Under the pieces are notes generated by a model, which was not told the DNA's origin, did not search any database, and saw only the letters and a list, made by a program, of their open reading frames with translations. DNA of 64,000 bases, taken from the NCBI GenBank assembly GCA_029378245.1, contig JARKIF010000001.1:4154001-4218000 (forward strand), written 5' to 3'. Below, one piece after another: positions 29,644-42,684 of this stretch (positions are counted from its first letter, which is position 1; each line of letters starts with the position of its first letter). The position numbers and the translations under genes were made by a program. The stretch comes from Roridomyces roridus. Lineage: Eukaryota > Basidiomycota > Agaricomycetes > Agaricales > Mycenaceae.

Positions 29644-31255
29644 TTGACTGACGCTTTTCCCTCAAGACCGGTGGAATATCTCCCCGACGAATTGTTGGAT
29701 CGAATCTGCTCTTTCATGGACAGAGATGAGCTCTGCACCACGATGCATGTATCCTCCAGCATTCGACGTGTTGCTTCCCTGCACCTGCTCTTTCGGTTGG
29801 GCATCTCGCAGTCTGAAATCCAAGCCGGCACCGTCAAGCTCGCGCTCTCCGACTCACTTCACCTCATCCTCTTTGTGGCCCACATATTGCCAATCCAGCG
29901 GCTGGAGTGTTTTTCAGACACAAAGGACATGCAAGCATCGGATTTGCAACGACTGGCTCCCATCCTCGGCGCAACAGCAGACCTCGTAATCCACGACAAA
30001 TTGAAGGAGTGGCAACGGAGGACCCTTGACCCCATCCCTCTCTATCTCCTCACTCACCTTCCGCAAACTGCCACGGCCACCCTGTTCATTGTGGTTCCCA
30101 GTTGGAATGACTCGGCTTTCAATATGTGCACTGCGACTCATGTCTCGGCCCCGCCTAGGACCGTCGCTCCCGCGAGAATGGATTATTCCCGACATTGAAC
30201 CAGGTCGAATCCTCTGGCTCATCTTCGTCGGGATAAATCTTCTGTGCATGCTAATTGACTTTATCGTGTCCCTGGGACCGGTACTTTATCGACTGTTTGG
30301 ATGGTCGATGGAACGGATATCCAAAAGCATGTTTTCCGACCCTCGCGCTCCCTGGTCTGGCGGAGAGATCCACGTCCAGAGTCTGTCGATGAAGCACACG
30401 CTCGTCCTTTGCAAAACTGCAGCCAGTCACAATCCCTTTTTCATTCAGCCTTTGCGCAGCGTCCCCGCCTCGGTTCACGCAAAATTCCTAGCATCCATTG
30501 ACGTCCAATTCACCGGTGTATCGGTGATCTCGGGCAGTAATGTGACGCTCGCCGCATTGGCCACCTTCGTAGCCCGCCAGGAGAATCTGCGCACCCTCAC
30601 CTTTGAACCGTACTTCATTCGTCGCGCCCCGCTGGTATCAGCCTCGCCTATTCAGCCTATCCCCAGCAAGATAGTGCATCTCGAGGCACCCGCCTCTTAC
30701 ATCCCCCACCTCCTTCCACTCGCTCCACGCGTCGAGCGTGTATACCTTTACTGCTCCTCTCTCCCAATTTGGCTGCCAGTCCTCTCCAGAGGATCACGGG
30801 TCTTCGACTACACCACATATTGCACTGCTCTCGACGCCATCGCCCGCCTCCCGGGGTTGCACGCTCTCGCCCTATCTCTCACCTTCAACCCTCTTGCCAA
30901 AAGTCTTCCGTGGCAGATCAAAGTCAGCTCGAACGTCCCTCAGCCCGAGACGCAGCTCCACCGTGTCAAACACCTCATGCTCTGTACCATGTTGCCCTAC
31001 TTTCGGGTGTACAGTACCTCTACGCTCCGTGCGCTCATACCGTGGCTCGCTCGCTTCCCTAGTCTCCGCCGCGTGTCGTTCGACGGGGGCGCTGTCAACA
31101 TGTGGCACGATAAGCTTTCCGGGAATGAAATGGCGTTTACGGAGCGTTGCGAGATGTCGGAGGCGATTGCTGCTGCGTGTCCTGGGATTAGTCGTCCGAG
31201 CGATGTTGTTTTTCAAATCGCAGTACAGGACAGGATGGGGAGTGGTCTTGGGTGA
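29644..31255 (+). pseudogene. F-box locus G, start codon lost and frameshifted
   Basis: The F-box frame (VEYLPDELLDRICSFM) has GTG at 29671, where siblings have the ATG of MEDLP, and no in-frame ATG lies between it and the upstream stop. A single-base loss near 30147 then shifts the frame: HVS continues as APPRT in the first frame, whereas the sibling-like SRPR...PSLPREWIIPDIEPGR continues in the next. The rest, to TGA at 31255, is intact with the hydrophobic segment (LIFVGINLLCMLIDFIV) and WLARFPSLRRVSFDGG. Probably a recent pseudogene of the A/C/J group. Confidence 0.75.
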
Positions 31256-31259
31256 ATGA

Positions 31260-31810
31260 TGGAGGTGTGGGCAGTCTACGCTTGGGATACGGTTGGGAGG
31301 ATGACTGGACATCATTCGGGGATTCAGAGTTGAACATTTGTAGGCGTTTTCGACCAGTAAGTAAGTACCTTCAACAAAAGCTGTTCTTCCATGTAGCATG
31401 TATATTATGGTACCGCAGCTGAGTTTCGTACTTGAATATCTCATGCCATGCAGCAAAAACGAGAGGAAGTTCACTCAAACAGGAGGATGCCATCGCGACG
31501 AGTCCTTTGGATATTTCCATTCTGGATGAACTTGGGATGAACGCAAAACAAAATTCGGTCATCTCCAAGATGCTAAATATGACTCTGTGAAAGTACATGA
31601 TTCGTGCCAATACAATAATGTATGGTAAGAAAACTCTCAGCAAACTCTGGAAATCGATACCACCCACGGGCCACAACCCTTCCTTGGTCCTCCCTCTCGC
31701 CCTGCTGTTCCTCCGCCCGACGGCGGCCTTCCCAAGTGTAAAATTCAACTCTCCTGAATGCGAGCGCTCTGAACCCACAGCCCTCCCTCCGCACGTAAAA
31801 CATATCCCTA
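31260..31810. other. Convergent 3' spacer between loci G and H
   Basis: No gene is supported. Both flanking loci end here, so this should contain their polyadenylation signals. It includes AT-rich runs such as AATAAT. Confidence 0.35.
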
Positions 31811-31811
31811 C

Positions 31812-33413
31812 TTAACCGTTCCGTATCTCGTCATCCTTCGCAATCTCAAAAGCGACATCGCCCGCACCGCTCATCCCAAGACATATAGAAGCAATCTCCT
31901 CCGCTACCTCGAGACGCTGATCATAGCACATCATCTCAACGGAGTCCTTGTCAAATGACACGCGCTGCAGGCTCGGGAAACGAGCTAACCACGGTAGAAG
32001 CGCACGGATCGTGGAGGCGGTGAATATGTGCTGACTGTAGTGCTTTGCCTGGGTGCGGCGGAGCATGATGTGCTCGACACGGTGAAGCTGCGTTTCGGGC
32101 TGTGGGACGTCCGAGCCGTCTTCAATGTCCCATGGAAGATACGCAGCGGCGAGATTGAAGTTGAAGGATAGGGCGAGACTGTGCGACCCTGGGAGGCGAG
32201 CGATGGCCTCGAGGGCCGTGCAATATGCGAAGAAGTTGAAGATCCATGGCCCGCTCAGCCTATTCGAGACGGAAGGGAAGCGGAGATATAAACGCTCGAC
32301 GTTCGGAGTGAGTGAAAGGAGATTAGGGATGTATGAGGCTTGTGCAGCAAGATGGGTTATCTTGCAGTGGACATGATAGTGAAACGGCGAGGCTGATATC
32401 AGCGAGGAATACCGAATCGAGTCGTGTCTGCAGTCGAGTGTACGAAGATTGTTTTGGCGGGATACGAAGGTGGCCAGGTCGGCGAATGTCAAATAACTCC
32501 ACGGTTCCACCGTTGCATCCTTGAATTGGGGTTCAAGAGACGCGAGGAAAGCCGAGTAAACTGATTCGGGGACGCCGCGCAAAGGCCTCATGACGAAGTG
32601 ATTGAAGGCTCCAGATTCTTTGCAAGTGACCAGCGTGTACGTGTTCGGCAGACGCTGGAGACGTAGCCCTTCGCGATCGCGGAGACGTTCAGGGTAAACA
32701 TCTGTAGTTATACGCTCTTGGACTGACCATCCACGCCCGAGGATTCCTCGACGAAACACGTATCGAATAATCGTGTACGAGTTGTACAGTGCGAGCAGGA
32801 GACCTAGCAGAATGACACCGAACACTAGCATCAGGATTCCGGGTGTGTAGTCGGGACTGTAGGGTGTAGTTGGTTCAGGGTCGTCAGGGTCGTCTAAGGG
32901 AACCATCCCTATCGGGGGCGGTCCTGCGCGGGGCCGAGACACATGAATGGAAGTGGAAGATATCGGAGTCGAACGGGACACCACAATCAACAGCGTCTCC
33001 GTCGCCGTTTGCGGGAGGTGGGTGAGGAGATAGAGAGTGAGTGAGTCAAGATCCCTCCGCTGCCCCTCTTCCAATTTGTCGTGAATTACAAGGTCTGGTA
33101 TGGGCCTTGCTTCTCCAAGAATGGCAGTCAGTCGCTCAAGCTCGGATAGTTGCATGTTCTTCGAGTCTCCGAAACACTCCAGCCGCTGGATTGGACAAAT
33201 GTGGGCCACGAAAAGGATGAGGTGGAGGGATTTGGAGATGACAAGTTCAACGGTGCCGGCCAGCACGTCGGACTGCGAGATGCCCAACTGGAAGAGCAAG
33301 TAGTCCGATGCGACACGTCGGAAGCTTGACGATATATGCATCGTCGTGCAGAGCTCGTCTCTGTCCAGGAAGGAGCATATTCGATCAAGCAGTTCGTCCG
33401 GGAGGCCATCCAT
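31812..33413 (-). CDS. F-box protein H
   Basis: Intact single exon of 533 residues from ATG 33413 (MDGLPDELLDRICSFL). F-box at residues about 3-45, HLILFVAHICPIQRLECF block, proline-rich stretch near residue 185 (DDPDDPEPTTPYSPD), hydrophobic segment (ILMLVFGVILLGLLLALYNSY), then LRR-like strands with PWLARFPSLQRVSFDKD. The leader GACTGACGATTCCCTCCAG directly before the start matches that of C and may be the 3' end of a 5' UTR intron. Upstream it faces the remnant of I, now separated by the Helitron. Confidence 0.75.
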   Translation of the reverse strand: MDGLPDELLDRICSFLDRDELCTTMHISSSFRRVASDYLLFQLGISQSDVLAGTVELVISKSLHLILFVAHICPIQRLECFGDSKNMQLSELERLTAILGEARPIPDLVIHDKLEEGQRRDLDSLTLYLLTHLPQTATETLLIVVSRSTPISSTSIHVSRPRAGPPPIGMVPLDDPDDPEPTTPYSPDYTPGILMLVFGVILLGLLLALYNSYTIIRYVFRRGILGRGWSVQERITTDVYPERLRDREGLRLQRLPNTYTLVTCKESGAFNHFVMRPLRGVPESVYSAFLASLEPQFKDATVEPWSYLTFADLATFVSRQNNLRTLDCRHDSIRYSSLISASPFHYHVHCKITHLAAQASYIPNLLSLTPNVERLYLRFPSVSNRLSGPWIFNFFAYCTALEAIARLPGSHSLALSFNFNLAAAYLPWDIEDGSDVPQPETQLHRVEHIMLRRTQAKHYSQHIFTASTIRALLPWLARFPSLQRVSFDKDSVEMMCYDQRLEVAEEIASICLGMSGAGDVAFEIAKDDEIRNG

Positions 33414-34396
33414 CGTCCTGGAGGGAATCGTCAGTCAATGATTATGTGGCGGATCGTCGTGGGTGTGACACGCACGGAAGGGACTCCGTACCCTCCTGAC
33501 ACAAGTTCTAGGCTCAAAAACACGATGAAAACGCAGTGGCCGTTGCTAGTAGCACGAGTTACGATTCCTAAACCCTTTTAGGAATCGTTCTTTTTAACCC
33601 ACCCCCGTTTGCCATCAAAAACGCTCCCACATGACCTCGATAATTGCCGGCATTTATCCGACGGTCAATGTTTTCCGACAGGTTCCGACCTGGTTCCTAA
33701 ATTCACCGGCACGGCTTCTCCGAGCATCGGCGGCGTCATGGACTCGGATCTCGCGTCCGTCTCCGTTGATAATGATTTCCGGCACTACTCGAGCATTGCT
33801 GCGCTCACCTCTGTTTCTCCCCTCGTATACTACCGTGGCTGAACTTGCTGAAATGACCACCACTGACACTGTGCCTCCATTTTAATTGAATCACTGGATC
33901 AGCCGGTTTACTTGATGCATCGATGTATGCCGGGTGGTATTTGACAGCGGTCCGAGTGCGGCGAGACTCCGGAGTCTAAGTGGATGAGGTGACAGTGTGA
34001 GATGTGTACTCTTGCTCTCGCTTGCTTCCCGCTCCCTTTACTGACTTGCCTCCCAATGCTTGTTCTCCCACAACTCATCTGGCTCTTTTTTCTGGGGGCT
34101 CTTATGGATAACCCGGCTCAATGCACTTTGCTGGCTCTCTCGGTACCCGTACTACTCGATTGCTCTCTTCAGCCGCTGTCTCTTGTCTCCCATGGGTCCG
34201 ATTGCTTGGTCTATATGCTTCTGGTGGCCTGACGGTATGAATTCATGCAGTGCTATGTGTGACGAGGTTGTAGCAAACTGTTCGGGCACAGACGAGCGTG
34301 TATTTCATGGTGAGTGATCAACGCTTCCGCGGCATAAATTTCATAGATGTTTCCTAGGCTCCCACCCACCGGACTTTCTCGGCTTCGTTGAAATGC

Positions 34397-37300
34397 ATGC
34401 CATTCGGACCTGTGTTTCAAGCCATTGCGGTATGGGTGTTTTCTGTTCACGCGATGCTGCTGAACATTTATGCAGACACGGGGAACTTGACCGAGTCCGC
34501 TCTGTGTGGTCATTTTGACTCGACCCTTCGGGGTTACGTTGCTTTGTGCCTCTGCGAAAGCAAGGCTACCGGGAGCGGTACAACGATTACTCCATGCATT
34601 GTGTGCCCAGGGGTTGACCCGAGCATGGCGATGCCGATTGGCAGTGGCCGCTACATCTGTGGCATGAATGGGATTTTGATCCCGCCTGCATCAGGCATAC
34701 CAACGACCGTGTCTACTACCCTGTATTGCCCATCAGGCTGGATATCATTTACAAACACCCCGAATATTGGGCGAGATAACGTCAGACCGGCTGTGACTCT
34801 ACACATTACACAGATCCAATTTTTTGCTACTGTCACTGCCATTTGTGTGCTTGCGTCCCTCTATTTTTGTGATTTTAGCATTCCCGAGTTACGTCCGCAG
34901 TCGAATATGGATGAGATTGATCACGGTCCACGCCGTTGTCTTGTTGGAGGTGGCGTCCGAATTCACGGCAAATTTGCTGCAAGTGTTGTACTTCCCTTCC
35001 TAAGGGATCACAATGGGGTTGAAAACCTTGCGGGAGGGTCTTTCATGTTTGAGTGTCAGTGTCCTCAGGCTGACATTCAGAGTCACTTGGATGGAAATAA
35101 ATTCTTCATTGCAGCCAATATCCCTTTAAGTACCCTGGTGTCTTCGATGGTCATGGTTGAGCTTCATCACACATCTAAGCTTCATGGTTTCCACTCGCTC
35201 AAGGGAATGACCGCTTCAGATGCGCGCAATGTTTTGAATGAACATTCTTGTGATTTTCGTCCATGCCAGTCTCTGGTTTCCATAATGCGCTTTATGCCTC
35301 CGGTGGTCCCCACGCCAAAGGCCCGACCAGTGAATTCAATTGCAAAACAAGCCAAGCCAAGGGCACCACGGGTCCCAGTCAATATGTCCACTGCATATGC
35401 ACATCATATTGACGAGGAAAGAGCTATGGAGGCGCAGAGAAATTCTTTTGAGCACAAACGGGCAACAAATCAATTGCACTCTCCATCATTCCCTCCTGAT
35501 CCACTCAAAAAAGCAGATCTGCATCGCATTTTAACAAATAGTTCCAATTTATTCCTGCCTGAGCGTTTCATAGAGGACGGGTGTGCAGTTTGTGGACTGT
35601 TACATCCTGTGAGAAAATTGTCGCCATTATCCGAATTCCGGGGCTCCCTCAATGTGCTCTGCACCCCCGGTGTGACACGAGTGCAGCGATTTAGCAGTAC
35701 AGATCCAATACAAGAGCAACCTGGGCCAGTCCTTGCTGAGGGTTGTACACATCTATGTGTTTACTGTGAGGATGGACTTGTTGTGGGTAGAGTCCCGAAG
35801 AATGCCTTGGCTAACCATGGGTGGCTGGGTCCTGTCCCTCCGGAACTACAGGATCTGAGCTATGCTGAAAGTGTCATGATTGCCAAAATTCGGCACAATC
35901 GTTGTGTGATGCGAGTCAATTCTGGTAGAGTGCGGATGCATGCCAATGCCATTATGTTTGCTCAGCCGGTACTTAAAGTTTACCTCAAGTTACCGCCTTC
36001 AAAACAAGAAATGAGTGAGATCCTGGCATTTGTTTTCACTGGCTCAGCGGCACCGACTCAAGAGGATTTCGATCGCACACCAATGTTAGTTCGCAGAGAT
36101 AAAGTTGCAAGTGCGTTGAACTGGCTGAAGTTGAATCATGAGGGTTATGCAGACTTAGAAATCTCTCAGGAAAACCTTCTATCATACAAACTTCATGATA
36201 TTCCAGTTCATGTTGATTATAGGAGAACTGAACCCGAGCCTGCGGACTCAATTCCAGCCGTTGCGCGGAGTGTTCATGATACCAACGAGGAGCATGGAAC
36301 CTCTGAAGGCAAGTGTTCTTTTGCAGTCCACGGTTTGACCGGGGAAGAATATTCAAATGCAACCATGGACACAATCAAAGCTGTTGCACTCCAGCATCTC
36401 ACGAGGCAAGGCAGCATGCTTGGTATTGGTCGGAGTAATGTGCCAGAGTCTATGTATCAAAATGTTGAAGCCTATCCTGGGATGTTTCCCTGGTTATTTC
36501 CGTATGGAAAAGGTGGAATTGGTCATCCTAGCCACAGGAATAAAATTGCGGATCTGAGTAGAAAAGGAGATTTATTAATGTACCACGATAAACGTTTCCA
36601 GAGAGATATGTATTTTCCCATGATAGCTTTCAATCATGAGCAGCTGAGGGGCTCCTCGGTTGGTAGCAAAGCTCTTGTGAAGCGTTCAAATTTCCCTGAT
36701 GTTGTACGCAGACTGCACAGGATTGATCCTGAAGTTTCAGGCAGTATTGCTGACCGTCTTGTTGATGGACTTCACGTGCGACCTGAGACTGAAAAGGAGA
36801 AGGACTGCTTTGATCTTATGCATGATCTTGATGGAATTGGAGCTTATGTTCCTGGATCTGCAACAAGCAAGCGGCATATGCGGAATGAAATATGGTCTAG
36901 CACCGCTTTCATGGGGGCTCCAAGTTGGTTTGTTACAATGTCCTGGAATGACAGCAGCCACCCCTTAGCCTTGTATTATGCCCAGGAAGACACCATCTTC
37001 AGGCCTGAAATAAGATCAGTTGACGAGCGTTACCGGTTGATGTCTAAAAATCCTGTTGCGGCTGCACGGTTTTTTCATTATATGATGGAGGTATTTATCG
37101 AAGAAATCCTGTGTTGGAAAAGGGAAGACGCTGGTGCATTCGGTCACACTGGGGGCTACTATGCAGTCGTTGAACAGCAGGGGAGGCTGACACTTCACTC
37201 CCACTGTTTGATCTGGATAAAAAATGCGCTGTCACCACAGGATATCCGAGACAAGCTCACAGCTGAGGACAGCATTTTCACGGCACGGCTTGTGGCATAT

Positions 37301-40300
37301 CTTGAATCCAGTCATCAAGGCAGATTCAACCATGGAAAACTGGCTGATGTGCAAGCTCGAGTGGGTGTTGACTCACAGATTTCCGATGCCACACCTGATG
37401 ATCACAAGTACCAGGCACCAACATTGACATTTCCTGAGCCTCCTCCTCCGTTATGTGAAGTTGATAACTGCTCTGTAGCATGTGAGCCTTGCACTCAGCT
37501 GTCAGAATGGTGGGAGGAGTATGAAGATGAGGTTGATGACTTGCTGCTTCGATCCAATATTCACAGCTGCCGACAGTCAGCAAAGGACATGGAAGAGGAG
37601 AATAATAAGAAGGATTGGAGGCATCTCAAGAAACGGAACAAAAGTAAAGTCCGAATTCATGAAAGGCGAGGGTGCCTCTCAAAATCCGGTGTTTGCAAGG
37701 CCCGATTCCCCCGAGATATTGTGGAACAAACAGTGGTCGATGCAGACGGTCATATTGCTATTCAACATCTAGAGTCATACATGAATACAATTAACACTTT
37801 GATTACCTATATCTCTCGCTGCAACACGGACTGTACAAGCCTCTTGTCTGGGACTGCTGTCAAAGCTGTCATCTCTTATGTATCAGATTATGTCTCAAAG
37901 TTAGGACTCAAATCATACCAAGCCTTTGCTTCTGTTTTCGATGTTTTCGAACGAAATAGTGAGGATGTGGATCACACGAGAACAGATGAAGACTCAACCA
38001 GGAAGCTTATGAGACAAATGGTCAATTCCATGTCCACCAAGATGGAAATTGGGAGTCCAATGGCATCCCTCTATCTGCTGGGAAACCCAGATCACTATAC
38101 TAGTCATGAGTATGCCAACTTTAGCTGGCGAACATATGTTGCATATGTCAAGCGAAACTGGGGGACAGACGGGCAAAATGGTTCAACCGAAAGTCTTCAT
38201 GATTCTCCAGAGGACTTGATATCTCTGCATAACAACAGAGGAGACATCATTGCATCTTCCATCGTTGATGATTATACCATGCGCCCCGTTGTCTACAACT
38301 CTGTCAACTTGTATGAGTGGATTCAATCGCACCAGAAGAAGGCATTCACAAAATCTGAAAAACAACATCTTCTGCAGGACCGTGAGATTTACAGTGTGTT
38401 TGAAAAAGATATCAGTGACTCGGATAGTTCTTGCTCCTTTATTGATGGAGAGCGGGATTCTATTGAAAGTGCTGATGAATCAGACCATGAAATGGGATCC
38501 GAGTTTGATCAGAAGGAAACCACCCCACACAAGTACCCCTTCATTGGAGACCACAGACAGAAGGAGACTCATGGTGTCTACTGTGATTTTTCCAGACTCA
38601 ACACAATCATTCCAAATTTCATGGGAGGTGCCATTCCACGATCAGACCGTGGCGACCGTGAATACTATTGTATGTCAATTTTGACTGTCTTTAAACCTTG
38701 GCGCTCACCAAGGGATCTCAAGGACAGGTCCTCCACATGGGATGAATCTTTCAATGGTCATGTCTTTACCGAACATCAACAAGGTTTATTGAAGAATTTC
38801 AATCTTCGTTTTGAATGCAATGATGCACAGGATGATCACTATGCTGCGATGAAACGTAAATTGGCTGAAGCAGAGTTTGGAGACTCGCACCAGGTAAACG
38901 GGACCATTCTAGGTCATAGGGATGATGTTGCGGACTTCATTGATGATGAGTTGGATGACTTTGAAGATACTTCTGCTCATGAGATTGGTCCCAAAACTCG
39001 GAAATTAAGAACACAGATGGAGGAGATAAGATCAATTCTTGCTGGTGCAAAATGGTTAAACAGAACCAGTGATGGCTTAATCATTGATGTCTCCACTGAA
39101 CCTTTGGCTCCCCCGTTCAAAACCAAAACCAGCTGGACAAAAATTGTTGACGCTGAGAGAAAACTGCTCACAGTCAACAAGTTGGCAAATATGCCTGCCA
39201 GCTATACCAGCCACCATGGACAAGCCCCTATGAGCACACAAAACCAAGTTGAAGAACTTCCATTCAACTATTTCACTTCTGCCCAAAACATTGATGTAAA
39301 CTCCAACGCCAACATCAAGCTTGAGTGCTGTAACATCTTCACATTGAACACGGAGCAGACGAGAGCATTTACAATTGTGGCCGATCATGCCTCGGCGGTA
39401 CAATTGACACCTTTGAGAATGTATCTGGGTGGCATGGGAGGTTCAGGGAAATCCCAAGTTATCAAGGCCATCAGTCGATTCTTTGAAATGAGGAACGAGA
39501 GTTACCGATTCATGCTCCTTGGGCCTACTGGATCCACTGCAGCTCTTGTGAATGGGTCCACTTACCATTCTGTGTTCAAAGTGCCTCGAGAGACTGGGAG
39601 ACGGAATAGAGATGATATTGATGGAATCCGTAATGAGGCAACAGCTATGGCAGCTGTGAATGAACGTATCCAAGGCGTTGAGTATATTTTCCTTGATGAA
39701 GTCTCCATGGTGTCGTGCAATGATCTCCAGATTCTTGCAAGTCAGGCTGCTAAGGCCAGGAATGTCCACGAGGTTGCATTTGGGGGATTGAATGTGATTT
39801 TGGCTGGTGATTTTGCACAGTTACCACCAACACGGGGCCCTGCTCTGTATGGGTCCTTGAAAACCCTTAGCCTGGCAGATGCAAATACAGAGTTTGAACA
39901 AGCCTCAATTTTGGGCCGCATGATTTGGCACCAATTCAACACGGTGGTTATTCTGCGCCAGAACATGAGACAGAGTAGTTCTACAGAGGAAGATTTAAAG
40001 CTGCGGACTGCACTGGAAAATATGAGATACCGGGCATGCACAGCTGAAGATATTCAATTCCTGAGAACCCGTGTTGCCAGCGACAAGCCAGGTCATCCAC
40101 GTTTGGATTCCGTTGAGTTCAGAAATGTGTCAGTCATCACTGCCTGGAACGTGCACAAAGACACAATAAATCAACTCGGGGCACAGAGGTTTGCGACAGA
40201 CACTGGACAAGATCTCCATGAATTCTATTCTGTAGATAGAATGAGTGCAGCAAATGTTGACCGCAAGAAGTGGAAGAACTGTCCTCAGGCTCGACTGCGG

Positions 40301-42684
40301 CGGATAGGTCCTCAGTTGCAAGAACAACTCTGGGCGGCTACTCCTTCAGCTACAGCAGAGCATGTTCCTGGTTGCTTGCGGTTATGTGTCGGCATGCCCG
40401 TCATGATAAAATCAAATGATGCAACTGAACTTTGTATAACCAAAGGTCAAGAGGCATGTGTGCGAGGATGGAATCAATCTGTTGGTCCTCATGGCAAACC
40501 TATACTAGAAACTCTCTTTGTGGAGCTGGTGAATCCACCACGACCCATTCAGATTCCAGACCTACCACAGAATGTTGTGCCCTTAGCTCGAACAACAATG
40601 AAAACAACAGCACTGCTTGAGGATGATTCATTGTTGAGTTTAAATAGGGAACAAGTCCCTGTCTTGCAGAATTTCTCGATGACAGATTATGGGGCACAGG
40701 GAAAGTCCAGAAACCCAAATGTTTGCCATTTGAATAATTGTCAGAGCCATATGGCCTATTATGTTGCGCTCTCCAGAGGAACAAAAGCGTCAGGAACAGC
40801 CATTATTCAAGGGTTTGACGAGAAGATGATCACAGGTGGAATTACTGGATTTCTCCGTCAGGAATTCCTAGTGTTTTGCCGGCTACGGCTTGAAGCCCGA
40901 AGCCGGCAGAGCCGGGGTCCGGCTAAGCCGGGCCAAGCCAAGCCCAAGCCGGGTGTGCACCCCGGCTTACGGCTCCGGCTTGGGATTTCTCAAGCCCCAA
41001 GCCGGCGGCTAAGCCCCGGCTTCCAAGCCCAACTTCAGAGTCATCTCGGGAGTGTGCTGAGCAGACCACTCTGCACCCAATGTAACTGAAAAAATACTCA
41101 ACATCAGCCATTATTGGACTTTGAGTTTCTCGAGTCGAACGACAGTAGAAACATTGACAGCTGATGATCATTATGATCTCATCAGCTGCCGGCTGGTAAT
41201 CCGACTCTCAGAAACAGCTCAGAAATCCCACTTGCAATCTTTATTTTGGCTTTGCATCCGTCAATCTATACTACTGATGCTCCACTCAACAGTAGTTCAT
41301 CTGTAGAGGGTGACAAAACAGGTTTTAAAAAATCGACCAAAGCCGCCGGCTAAGCCGGAGCCGGGCCCAAGCCGGCCGGCATATCCGGCTCCGGCTTGGG
41401 CTTGGGAATTTCAAAAGCCGGAGCCGGGTCAAGCCAAGCCCAAGCCGGCGGCTTCAAGCCAAGCCGGAGCCGGGAAAACACTAGGAATTCCGTGAACTGG
41501 AAATGTTGGATGAAATCACTACATTGAAGTACAATGGTAACCTTCCCTCTCAAGTCAGTGGTTTTTATCGGGGTCAACTGCTGCGTTCCTATTTGCTGTG
41601 GTGTAAAGACCATAGTGATCCAGCACACATTCATCCCGCTATACGGGAGCACAGGAGTCTCTCAAATATCACGCTGGATGTGTATGATACATGGAAACCA
41701 ACACTTGACTCTGAGAAACAAGGTCACAGGCGACGTGCAGCAACTGATATTGATACAAGAAATCCAAAGACAAGGAAGACCCATAATCACAACAGCCATG
41801 AAACTGAGTTTGTGTTGAGCTCAGATGGAAGTCCGATTGGCCTCGTGTGGGATAATGTGAACTGGAGTTGTGGTTATGATGCTCTTTTCACACCACTTGG
41901 CCATCTGTGGCGATCCAATAAGCAGAAATGGACCACCATTTTCAATCATCTCAATCCCATCCTGGGTCTCTGGGCAAACTGGATGATTGCACATGAGGAA
42001 ACCCCCGAGATACCCAGAGATAAAGCCAGGCAGTCTTTGACCAATTCTGATGCCTCCAAATTTCCTCTTGGACCTGTGTGCTTACGACTTGATGATCTGT
42101 TCAGTTCTGTTTCCAATCGACTAACATATGGCCAAGCAAGAACGTACTGTGAGGTTTGTGGGTACTTGGAGCCTGGGCTCACTGACACATTTGGAATGCA
42201 CTTGACAACATACCGAACAAATGACTTGGGTAATGCTCAGATGACCACAAGCCAATGGTTGTCTCATCATTTCAACCGACTGATTCACAGGCAATGTCCA
42301 GAATGTGGTTCTCAAGGAACTCGCACACACCTTCGCAGGCAAACAAATGTGATGGCAGTCCCGCCAGTTTTCATTCTCAGTATAACCATGGACAACCTCA
42401 TTCTTGAGGAAACTCTGCATTTCAACACAGAGAGCACAGTCAATCAACTGGGTCTTGTTGGCTTCATTTATCATTCTGAGAGTGAAAGACACTTTTCAAG
42501 TGCCACCCTTGGTGAGGATAAGATTTTGTGGTATCATGATGGAATTGCAACAAGGCGGTTCTGCAGACCACTGGGCTCTATCTCTTTGATCGACAACCAT
42601 TCATTGCATCACCGGGGCAGCTACAGGCTGGCAGCGGCCATATACAGCCATATCACACCCAATATCACACCCATATCAATCTGA
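34397..42684 (+). pseudogene. Helitron Rep/helicase with C-terminal cysteine-protease-like domain, split by a MITE
   Basis: The frame opens with ATG 34397 and runs to 40868, is interrupted by the 615-bp element at 40869-41483, and resumes in the same frame to TGA at 42684 (about 2557 codons without the insert). In order: a zinc-binding N-terminal region (GCAVCGL, CTHLCVYC) resembling DUF6570; a Helitron-like N/Rep domain (YPGMFPWLFPYGKGG) with the HUH motif LTLHSHCLIW (His 934 and 936) and the Tyr pair YVSDYVSK (1161 and 1165); and a PIF1-family SF1 helicase with Walker A GGMGGSGKS (about 1678), LDEVSM, GDFAQLPP and VALSRGT. The last 390 residues hold NVNWSCGYDALF, CPECG and SLHHRGSYRL, suggesting a papain-like peptidase of the kind found in some Helentrons. 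It nicks and unwinds DNA during rolling-circle transposition. The insert adds a stop, so the protease part is cut off. Confidence 0.8.
40869..41483. mobile_element. 615-bp hAT-type MITE inside the Helitron gene
   Basis: The target duplication GGAATTCC (40861-40868 and 41484-41491) is 8 bp. The ends are TAGTGTTTTGCCGGCT and, on the other strand, TAGTGTTTTCCCGGCT. Both subterminal regions are crowded with AAGCCGG/CCGGCTT motifs, typical hAT transposase-binding repeats. The centre is AT-rich and non-coding. Excision with one duplication restores the Rep/helicase frame exactly (RQEF to RELE). Confidence 0.9.
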
